Below are positions 45,285 through 53,203 of a DNA stretch of 64,000 bases, piece by piece. How positions within the stretch are numbered: the first letter of the stretch is position 1; every line of letters starts with the position of its first letter. The translations under genes were made by a program, and so were the position numbers. Origin of the DNA: Pelagibacteraceae bacterium AG-325-E13 (lineage in GTDB: Bacteria > Pseudomonadota > Alphaproteobacteria > Pelagibacterales > Pelagibacteraceae); NCBI GenBank assembly GCA_003282965.1, contig QBYF01000005.1:1-64000 (forward strand), given 5' to 3'. Under the pieces are notes generated by a model, which did not search any database, had not been told where the DNA came from, and was given only the letters and a program-made list of their open reading frames with translations.

Positions 45285-45887
45285 TTAAGAAATTTTACTT
45301 TCTTTATATTCCAAACATAACTTTTGTGCTTTTACGATTGCTTCTTTTACTCCTTTTAAATCCCAACTATTATTAGGAACATCAAAATAATCTGTGGCTT
45401 TAAAATTTTTAATTAAATGAGGTTGCATTACTCTTGCTGAAAGATTTTCGTCCACTATCGTGATAGCGTATATCTCATACTTTAATATATAATCTAAATA
45501 CTCATTAACCCCGTAAGAACCCATTGAAAACATCACTCTGTGACCTAATAAAAAAGGAAAAACATATGAGGCTTTTGCATATAGCTCTAGCTCATTAAAC
45601 GTAATCGGAATGTTTTTACCTTCTATTGCTTTAACTTCAGTATTTTGAGTAGTTGTATAAAATGTAAATGACTCTTGTATCTGTTCACATTTACCATTTT
45701 TGTTTTCAAGAACAAGCATAAATGTATCACCATAAGTGACATTTCCAGTCTTCAAAACTAAAATAGTTTGTCCGTTTCTCATTGACCTCACATCCCATGG
45801 ACTTTCGCTGGCTTCGGAGTAAGTATTTATAACTAATGTAATAACTAAAAGATGAATAACAAAAAAAATTAACAAACGCTTTAACAT
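45285..45887 (-). CDS. Secreted protein of unknown function
   Basis: 200 aa ORF with N-terminal signal-peptide-like segment; inside island. Confidence 0.7.
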   Translation of the reverse strand: MLKRLLIFFVIHLLVITLVINTYSEASESPWDVRSMRNGQTILVLKTGNVTYGDTFMLVLENKNGKCEQIQESFTFYTTTQNTEVKAIEGKNIPITFNELELYAKASYVFPFLLGHRVMFSMGSYGVNEYLDYILKYEIYAITIVDENLSARVMQPHLIKNFKATDYFDVPNNSWDLKGVKEAIVKAQKLCLEYKESKIS

Positions 45888-46045
45888 TAAGTGCTTTTAA
45901 AAAAAACCTTTGTTTTAATTTAGTTTGAATATTGTTTTTTTTAAGAAATTAAATTTTTATTTTAGGTTGTTGATTATTTTAAGAATTCTTTTTTCCGACA
46001 CAAATTTTTTACATTTTTGTCTTAAAGATTACCTATTTATTATTA

Positions 46046-46603
46046 ATGAAATTTATTTTTAAAATTATTTTAATTTCACTTTTACCTTTAAATCTTTTTG
46101 CTAACGAAGAAACTTACTCTTGTAAGCCTATAGCAGCTGCGGTTCAGACTGAGAGCGGCCATACATATCACGAAACTTTGGAAGATTACGATGAAGAAGC
46201 AGGCTTACTATCAATTGTCCCAGCGTCCAATTTTTCTGTAAGACCAGATGGTATTTATTATAAAAACAACCCTCATAGAGATTTTGAATATCTTTATACC
46301 TTGAAAGAAGCCTTAAAAAAATTTGACAAAATTGGGATAAATAAAATTGAAGATGATGCTCAAATTTTAGATAAAACAATGGGTGTAGAAAATTTTAGAG
46401 TATTTTATTTTTTGTATGCGAATAGTACTAGCGGCAGTGCACTAAAAAGAATTAGTATCGATACAAAAAATAATTTAACTGCAGAAATTACGTTACCAAG
46501 TAAGGTTATAAGCGGTGTTACCTTGTACTATTTCTTAAGAGCATGCGATATGAAAGGCATAGAAGTAGATTTTGAACCTGGCTTTAATAAAGCTCTAGGC
46601 TAG
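46046..46603 (+). CDS. Secreted protein of unknown function
   Basis: 185 aa ORF; signal peptide MKFIFKIILISLLPLNLFA; inside island. Confidence 0.7.
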   Translation: MKFIFKIILISLLPLNLFANEETYSCKPIAAAVQTESGHTYHETLEDYDEEAGLLSIVPASNFSVRPDGIYYKNNPHRDFEYLYTLKEALKKFDKIGINKIEDDAQILDKTMGVENFRVFYFLYANSTSGSALKRISIDTKNNLTAEITLPSKVISGVTLYYFLRACDMKGIEVDFEPGFNKALG

Positions 46604-46633
46604 CTATTTATAATTTTCTTGTTGCTGTGCGAA

Positions 46634-47776
46634 TTAAGAAAATCTTAATTCAGGTTGATAATTACTTAAATGTTTTGGTATTTTATTTTTATCTTTCAAA
46701 ATAAGTCTTTTTTTTAAATTTTTTGCTATCTCATAAGCAAGAAGTGGAGGAACTGCATTTCCAATTTGAATTCCTATATGTGTTCTTTTACCTAAAAAAA
46801 TAAAATCGTCAGGGAAAGATTGTAATCTCGCTGCCTCTCTAGCAGTTAAAGCTCTGTCGGCTTTTGGATGTGTTACTCTGCCAACAGGAGGTGTATCAAA
46901 CCTAGTAGTTATAGTATAAGCGGGTTTGTTTTTTACTATTCTCATATAAGAGCCACTATGGATTGATTTAGTTTGAAGATTTTTTGGAAGATTGTTGCGT
47001 CCCTGTCCTTCTTTAAGCATTTTCATAATTTTTAAAACTCTGTCATCATGTTTTGTGGAAATATGATTAAATAATAACTTTGCATTTCTTCTCATTATTT
47101 TTTGATACTCAGTAATTGGTTTCTTGTCATATTTTGATTTAAATTCTCCCTGACCTGACTTTGTAAAAGGCAAATCATATATTGCCTCTTCAACAGTTAC
47201 ATATTCTTTGTTTATCTTAGGAGGAAATAAGAATTCTGGATCAATACCTAAGTTGTTCCCGATAAAAAAAGCTCTCTTTCTCAATTGAGGCACACCAAAA
47301 TCAGCTGCAAGAAGAACTTTAACCTTAGCATTGTAACCGAGCGATTTAAATATAGATAAAATTTGATTTTTAGTTTTGCCTTGATAAATGTTTAATATTC
47401 CTGGAACATTTTCCATTAAAAAAATTTTTGGTTTGAGATCTTTAATAACTCTAACAAACTCTTTAAATAGTTTATTTCTTTTATCATTTAGAAAAATACC
47501 ATTACTTCTTATGCGTTTTCCTGACATGCTAAAACCCTGACAAGGAGGGCCTCCAACAACCACATCTACATTTGATTTATTAACTAACAAATCATCAGAA
47601 TTAACTTTTGTTATATCTTCCTCAAATATTTTGGTTTTTTTGAAATTTTCCCTATAAGTTTGTGAAAGATTTTTATCAATCTCTACTGCTGAAATTACAT
47701 CAAAGCCTGCATCTCTAAATCCTTGAGATAAGCCTCCAGCTCCAGAAAATAAATCAATAACTTTTAAAGAATCCAT
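46634..47776 (-). CDS. DNA (cytosine-5-)-methyltransferase
   Basis: Motifs DLFSGAGGLSQGF (I), GGPPCQGFSMSG (IV), ENVPG (VI), QLRKRAFFIG (VIII), IGNAVPP (X). Confidence 0.96.
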   Translation of the reverse strand: MDSLKVIDLFSGAGGLSQGFRDAGFDVISAVEIDKNLSQTYRENFKKTKIFEEDITKVNSDDLLVNKSNVDVVVGGPPCQGFSMSGKRIRSNGIFLNDKRNKLFKEFVRVIKDLKPKIFLMENVPGILNIYQGKTKNQILSIFKSLGYNAKVKVLLAADFGVPQLRKRAFFIGNNLGIDPEFLFPPKINKEYVTVEEAIYDLPFTKSGQGEFKSKYDKKPITEYQKIMRRNAKLLFNHISTKHDDRVLKIMKMLKEGQGRNNLPKNLQTKSIHSGSYMRIVKNKPAYTITTRFDTPPVGRVTHPKADRALTAREAARLQSFPDDFIFLGKRTHIGIQIGNAVPPLLAYEIAKNLKKRLILKDKNKIPKHLSNYQPELRFS

Positions 47777-49359
47777 CCGTAGGTAGTTTTACTATTTTTG
47801 ATAAGTTTTTTATATTTAAAATTTTTATTTAGAAGGTTTTCTACATCAATAATCTTATTATTTTGATCTCTATAAAGATTATTATTTACAATAAACGGTA
47901 TAATTTTTTCGTATAGCTTATCAGGAGTAATAAAACCTTTATTTTTTTTTATATTTTTTTGAATTTCTTTTTTTAAATGCTCAACAGGTGCAACACCATT
48001 CAATTTTTGCCTTTTGACAAAAGATTGTTTTTTAAAGTTATAAACAAAATCTCCCTTAAAGGTATTTTTTCTATTTAATCCTTGTGTTCCAGAAGATACA
48101 GCTTGCTCCTGATAGACAATATTTTCCAATTTAAATCCAATTTTTTGTAAATTAGAAATGACAATTTCCCAAATCTGTATATCTCTATTGTGAAAAGTTA
48201 ATGATAGATGCTTGTTATCTTTAAGCACCCTGTGCATTTCTTTAAATACATTAATCAACCGCTTTGAATAATCATCATATTTTTTATTTCTATAAGGGTC
48301 ATAAATAATTTCTTTATTGTATTTAACGCTATCTCTTAACCATGAGTTCCAGAACATGCTCAAACCAAAATATGAGATACTTTGACCGTATGGAGGATCT
48401 GTAAATATATAATCAATACTTTTAGATTTGATAAATGATAAATTCTCAGAAGATTTATTGTAAATTTTAATTTGTTTATCATCAATTAAATTCATAGCCT
48501 CTCTCTTACCTTCACAAAATTTTTTAAATCTTGTCTGGAATGTTATGAAAATATTTTTTTCAGTATGTATTTTTGGTACCCATAATTTGCTTACCACCCA
48601 ACCAGACCTTCCTTGAACTTTTTTTTCATCACCAGGTATCATTCTTGAGACACTTGATAGCATGGATGAAAAACATAATTTTAAATTATCTCTAATTTTT
48701 TGATTTGAAATTTTTCCAATATCTTTATTAATATTACCTAATATGATTAATGCTCTTTCTGTAAAAAGCATATTCATATGAGTTTTGTCACTTCTTTTTA
48801 CATATTTAAGTATTTTTTCCTTTGGATAATAAAAGTTATTTTTTTCTTTATTAAAGATAAGGGAAATTTTATTTAGTAATTTTTTATCTAATGCATCTGC
48901 TTTTTTAATTAAAATACCGCATTTTTTACAACGAATTTTTATTGAATAAAAAGTTTTTTCTTTCCAAACAGAGTTTTCAATTATTGCATTGGATTTACAT
49001 TTTTTACACTTACTTAAATAGAAACTTTCGTATTTTTTTTTATTCTTATTTAATATTCTAGTAAAATTTTTTTCCAAAGAGTCTAGATCAATTTTGTTAA
49101 TGGTATTATTAACAATGAAAGTTGATATAGGATTCAAATCTATACCAATTGCTTTTCTCTGCATCTTAGAGCATTCAATTGGAACAACGCCGCTGCCCAT
49201 GAATGGGTCTAAAACTAAATCATCCTTTTTGGTGTAGCTCTTAATATACTCATTAACTACGTTATGAGCTTTTCTTCCCCAGTACCTATGTAATAGATAA
49301 TGTTTCGAGTGAGAACTGGCTTTAATATTTTTATTAATTTTTTTCAATTTTATTCCCAA
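47764..49359 (-). CDS. Amino (N4/N6) DNA methyltransferase with inserted Zn ribbon
   Basis: HRYWGRKAHNVVNEY; LDPFMGSGVVPIE (motif I) preceding TDPPYGQSISYF (motif IV); CKKC...CKKC between them. Confidence 0.88.
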   Translation of the reverse strand: MGIKLKKINKNIKASSHSKHYLLHRYWGRKAHNVVNEYIKSYTKKDDLVLDPFMGSGVVPIECSKMQRKAIGIDLNPISTFIVNNTINKIDLDSLEKNFTRILNKNKKKYESFYLSKCKKCKSNAIIENSVWKEKTFYSIKIRCKKCGILIKKADALDKKLLNKISLIFNKEKNNFYYPKEKILKYVKRSDKTHMNMLFTERALIILGNINKDIGKISNQKIRDNLKLCFSSMLSSVSRMIPGDEKKVQGRSGWVVSKLWVPKIHTEKNIFITFQTRFKKFCEGKREAMNLIDDKQIKIYNKSSENLSFIKSKSIDYIFTDPPYGQSISYFGLSMFWNSWLRDSVKYNKEIIYDPYRNKKYDDYSKRLINVFKEMHRVLKDNKHLSLTFHNRDIQIWEIVISNLQKIGFKLENIVYQEQAVSSGTQGLNRKNTFKGDFVYNFKKQSFVKRQKLNGVAPVEHLKKEIQKNIKKNKGFITPDKLYEKIIPFIVNNNLYRDQNNKIIDVENLLNKNFKYKKLIKNSKTTYGWIL

Positions 49360-51890
49360 AAAGGTTTCGGATTGTATAGCATTTCCTCATACTCTCCCCG
49401 TTCACCATTTTCAAGTGGGAAAGGTATCTTGTTTCCTTTAAGTTTCTTTTCAAAATTACTAATTATTTTTTTTGTATAGTCAATTTTTGATGTTTTAATC
49501 GAAATTTCATTTGTGTGTTCATTATATTTTAATACTAATGATAAATAAAAAAGATCACTGATTCTTTCATCAATTCTTTTTGAAGAAAGATCAAGGTATC
49601 TTTCTATTTTATAAAATTCTTCTTCTTTTCTAAAATTGAATATATTTTTCGTAATATCTTTTGAGTCACTGAAGGATCTACTAAATATTACAAAAAAACA
49701 CCACTCATTATAAGTTATTTTATATTGTCCTGATTGATCTCCTATATTTAATAATACTTTATAAAGTGTAATAAAAATATAATTTTTAAATAATTTATTA
49801 AATTCTTTTGCTTTAGGATTTTGAGAGTCTCGCTTAAGCCATCCTACTCCATTCCAAAAACATATTTTTTGTAATTGGTTTTCTATTAAATCGTCATATT
49901 TGTTAAATTTTGAAAAATCATTTGTCCTTTTCTGAATCTCTTTAAATATATTTGTAACTTTTTTGTTACTGCCCCCTATATAAAGTCCTAAGAGTTTCGA
50001 CATATTCATGCCTCTTACACCTGCTGTCATAGGAGGTAGTTTATTTTTCTTAGTATATTTAGCGATTTCTTTTTTAAAGTTTTCATCAGAAATATTTGGA
50101 TTGTCTTTATAAATTAAACAACCATGTAGATGTGTTTGGATGTCATGATTTTGTTTATTTATTTTAAGGTATAAATTCTCATCTATCTCTTTTTTAATAT
50201 GTTCGCCCCACTCTATCCATTTTTTTGGAATTTTTTCTAAATTTAAGGTTTGAGAATATAGTGCATTTTGTTGCTTAAAAATATTAACCAACTCTTTAGA
50301 AAAAATAACTTTATTACCATTGTCATAAATATACTCCCCTTTATCATTTAATGGAGGATCTCCAATAAATTCATCATAAGGTAAAAAAGAATTTCTTTGA
50401 TTTTGTCCAATAAAATTTAATACTCGCAATTTATCTTTGCCTGGAGCTAATCTTAAACCTCTACCAAGTTGTTGAATGGCTATCGTAGAAGATTCAGTTG
50501 GTCTTAAAATAAATAAACAATCTATTTGTTTAATGTCAATTCCCTCGTTAAATATATCTTTAACAAAAGCTACCTCGATTTTACTTTTCTCGAATTCATT
50601 AGTGTATTTCTTTCTATTTTCTTTTGATAAAGGAAAATCTTTGTTTCCACTATGTATTGCTCTTGATTTTATACCCTCTTTATTAAACACTTCTGCCATT
50701 CTTTCTGCATGCTTTATCCCTATACAAAATCCAAGTGTCTTTAATGGTTTTGGATTTAAAGATTTATACTCATCTATTATCTTTTTATCTCTTTTAGGTA
50801 CTAGTAGTTTCTCATTTAAATCTTCTTCATAATATTTGTTTCCATGCCATGTTATGTTTGTGTAATCAATATTATCTGTTAAAAAATTATACTCACAAGG
50901 GACTAAATATCCTTTTTTAACTGCCTCGTACTGATCTATCTCATATACTAAATTCCCATCATACACATCTTTCAGAATATCAAACTCATCTGTTCTTGTT
51001 GGTGTTGCTGTTAAACCAAGTAAATATTTTGGTTGAAAATATTTTAATATATTTCGGTATGTAATATTTTCATCTGATGCATGATGAGTTTCATCCATAA
51101 TAATATAATCAAAATGTTTTTTGCTGAATTTATTTAAGTGCTCTTGTCTATAAATAGTTTGTATTGATCCAAATATTATATCTTCTTTAGTGTTTTTTGT
51201 TTCTGCATTATAAAAACCTCTACTTTTGTTAGGCAAAACATCCCTGAAAGATTGTTCAGCTTTTTCCAAAATTTCATTTCTGTGAACTAGAAACAAAGCT
51301 TTACCACCTTTGTTTTTTTTTTCTCCAATAACTTGTTTTACATCAAAAGCAGATAAATATGTTTTACCCAATCCAGTTGCATAACAAACTAATCCCTTAT
51401 TCTCACCTTTAGCTCTTCTTTCATTTAAAAGATCTAATGTTTGTTTTTGAATTTCATGAGGTTTAATTTCAGTTCCATGTGTTCTATTTAGATCTGGATC
51501 TGCCCTGAATGCTCTCCATAAAGTGTCAAAGGCTCTGTTCTTCTCTGTATCAATATTAAATTTTGCGATTTGAATAAATTTCTCTTTATATTCATATCTA
51601 AGAGACTCTTTCTTGAGATAATCTTTACTTTGTTTCTCTGGACTAATATGAGGACCATGAGTTTGAAAATCATCTACCTCGATTGCATATTTCGCTGTTT
51701 TTGTTGTAATTACGAAATCTATATCAATACGATCTCCCTCTAGATTTTTTGTAGATACTTCAGGAATAGTCCAATCTAAAACTTTTTCAACATAGTCACC
51801 ATACATAGGTGATAATATTTCATTTATAAATAATTTATTACTATAAGCATTACATTTTGGAAACTTTTCAAAAAATTCGTCTATTTTCAT
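49350..51890 (-). CDS. SF2 DEAD/DEAH helicase with N-terminal Vsr/DUF559-like nuclease domain
   Basis: N-term RIDIDFVITTKTAKYAIEVDDFQTHG; Walker A YATGLGKTYLSA; MDETHH; LGLTATPTRTD; QLGRGLRLAPGKDKLRVLNFIG. Confidence 0.88.
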   Translation of the reverse strand: MKIDEFFEKFPKCNAYSNKLFINEILSPMYGDYVEKVLDWTIPEVSTKNLEGDRIDIDFVITTKTAKYAIEVDDFQTHGPHISPEKQSKDYLKKESLRYEYKEKFIQIAKFNIDTEKNRAFDTLWRAFRADPDLNRTHGTEIKPHEIQKQTLDLLNERRAKGENKGLVCYATGLGKTYLSAFDVKQVIGEKKNKGGKALFLVHRNEILEKAEQSFRDVLPNKSRGFYNAETKNTKEDIIFGSIQTIYRQEHLNKFSKKHFDYIIMDETHHASDENITYRNILKYFQPKYLLGLTATPTRTDEFDILKDVYDGNLVYEIDQYEAVKKGYLVPCEYNFLTDNIDYTNITWHGNKYYEEDLNEKLLVPKRDKKIIDEYKSLNPKPLKTLGFCIGIKHAERMAEVFNKEGIKSRAIHSGNKDFPLSKENRKKYTNEFEKSKIEVAFVKDIFNEGIDIKQIDCLFILRPTESSTIAIQQLGRGLRLAPGKDKLRVLNFIGQNQRNSFLPYDEFIGDPPLNDKGEYIYDNGNKVIFSKELVNIFKQQNALYSQTLNLEKIPKKWIEWGEHIKKEIDENLYLKINKQNHDIQTHLHGCLIYKDNPNISDENFKKEIAKYTKKNKLPPMTAGVRGMNMSKLLGLYIGGSNKKVTNIFKEIQKRTNDFSKFNKYDDLIENQLQKICFWNGVGWLKRDSQNPKAKEFNKLFKNYIFITLYKVLLNIGDQSGQYKITYNEWCFFVIFSRSFSDSKDITKNIFNFRKEEEFYKIERYLDLSSKRIDERISDLFYLSLVLKYNEHTNEISIKTSKIDYTKKIISNFEKKLKGNKIPFPLENGERGEYEEMLYNPKPFWE

Positions 51891-51933
51891 TTATTGTGTA
51901 ATCTTATTATAGAATACTATTATATTATCTCTC

Positions 51934-51964
51934 CATGCTCTAGTCTTGTTCTAGTTTGAGCATG
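51934..51964. repeat. Imperfect inverted repeat upstream of the restriction-like operon
   Basis: catgctc(51934-51940)...gagcatg(51958-51964), with inner ctag-tcttgtt-ctag. Confidence 0.6.
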
Positions 51965-52030
51965 TTAACTAAGCTTTATTTTCTAATCTTAATTGAAAAC
52001 TAAATAAAAGTTGTGTGTATTTATAAGATT

Positions 52031-52060
52031 TTTGGACTATCTTGGACTACTATGGACTGA
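52031..52060. repeat. Three tandem ~10-bp repeats (NWTGGACTRH) near right island end
   Basis: tttggactat cttggactac tatggactga. Confidence 0.65.
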
Positions 52061-52080
52061 CTTTAACTTCTATCCCTCGC

Positions 52081-52121
52081 TTTTAAGTCCTTTGTGTCTA
52101 CCAATTTCACCACGAGGGCAC
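52081..52121. repeat. Right copy of 41-bp direct repeat (attR-like); truncated tRNA-Leu 5' half
   Basis: Identical to 45070-45110; lacks the 3' half of the tRNA. Confidence 0.95.
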
Positions 52122-52146
52122 GTTATTTTCTTTGTTATTAAATATT

Positions 52147-52175
52147 TTTATAGTACACCAGATTTGTTTAGTTAA
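52147..52175 (-). promoter_or_regulatory. Probable ancestral tRNA-Leu promoter, now upstream of tRNA remnant and island operon
   Basis: Minus strand TTAACT-N17-TATAAA, TSS expected about 20 nt before the tRNA 5' remnant. Confidence 0.45.
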
Positions 52176-52189
52176 AGTAGAAATATTTA

Positions 52190-53203
52190 ATGAAGAAAAT
52201 CTTACTTTATAACTCAGGTGGTGGTTTAGGGGATTCTATACAATTATTTAATCTGATATTAAGCCTTCAAAATCATTTTAAGTCTGCAGATTTTTTTTAT
52301 TTAGGAGCACATGAAAATCATTTTCAAGGGAAATTAAAAGAGTTTAATATTAATATTAAAACGTTAGATCTAGGTTTAAAATATTTCGGTTTCAGATGGT
52401 GGCATTTCCTAGTTGCTAAAAAAAGATTCATTGATCTAGAGGCTAAAAAAAGGAAAGAAAAATTTGTCCCTAAAACTAAAAACAAATCCATTGATCAAGA
52501 GTTAGATAAAATAGATTTAATTATCGATTTACAATCTAAATTAAGAAATACAATAATTTTAAATAAAATACCTCATGATCATTTTTATTCATCTACATAT
52601 GGTTTTAAATTTTGTACAAAAAAAGGAGAATATTCATCAGAAAATCATCTTGAAAATCTAAGTAATTTTTTAAATACAAATATTGGTATATCAAAATTTA
52701 ATCCAAGTAATTTAGATGAAAAATACAAATCAGAAGCAAAAAGATTATTACCAGACAAAAATTATATTGGATTTTCATTAACTCAAGGAAATGTTTATAG
52801 AGAAAAAAGTTGGTCTATTGATAAATTTATGGACCTTGCTACTAAGATTGATGAAAAAAGTAAGATACCTGTATTTTTTGTTGAAAAAAAAGAAACTGAA
52901 CTAATTAAGAAGATTAAATCAAAGATACCCAACGCTTTATTTCCTGAACATCATTCAAATATTTCATGCCCTGCTCTTGTGACGGCATTAACTTCTAGAT
53001 TAAATCTAGCTATATCAATTGATAACGGAGTTATGCACATGATGGGTTTAGCTAATATTCCTATGATAGTTTTATTTGGACCCACGGATTCAGAAAAATT
53101 TGCTCCAAAAATAAATTCTATTCAGGTGCTAGATAGCAAAAAAATATATAAATCTAAGGATATAAATAGAATTACCGTACTTGATGTTTTTAGATTAATT
53201 TAA
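52190..53203 (+). CDS. Glycosyltransferase family 9 (heptosyltransferase-like)
   Basis: NSGGGLGDSIQLFNLILSL; FSLTQGNVYREKSWSIDKFMDLA; SIDNGVMHMMGLANIPMIVLFGPT. Confidence 0.85.
   Translation: MKKILLYNSGGGLGDSIQLFNLILSLQNHFKSADFFYLGAHENHFQGKLKEFNINIKTLDLGLKYFGFRWWHFLVAKKRFIDLEAKKRKEKFVPKTKNKSIDQELDKIDLIIDLQSKLRNTIILNKIPHDHFYSSTYGFKFCTKKGEYSSENHLENLSNFLNTNIGISKFNPSNLDEKYKSEAKRLLPDKNYIGFSLTQGNVYREKSWSIDKFMDLATKIDEKSKIPVFFVEKKETELIKKIKSKIPNALFPEHHSNISCPALVTALTSRLNLAISIDNGVMHMMGLANIPMIVLFGPTDSEKFAPKINSIQVLDSKKIYKSKDINRITVLDVFRLI

Larger units (their letters stand above)
45070..52121. mobile_element. tRNA-Leu-integrated genomic island without integrase, carrying a restriction-like cluster
   Basis: Exact 41-bp flanking repeats derived from tRNA-Leu; accessory nuclease/helicase/methyltransferase cargo between them. 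Confidence 0.85.

Noticed and set aside
50476-50832. Plus-strand ORF 118 aa inside the island
   Set aside because: Antisense to the helicase motif region; no independent support as an antitoxin or regulator.
45285-51890. DISARM, BREX, type I or type III restriction system
   Set aside because: No DUF1998/PLD partners, no PglX/PglZ, no HsdS and no Mod/Res pair visible; kept as a non-canonical restriction-like operon instead.
45070-52121. Prophage remnant
   Set aside because: No structural, lysis, replication or integrase genes; only defence-like and unknown cargo.
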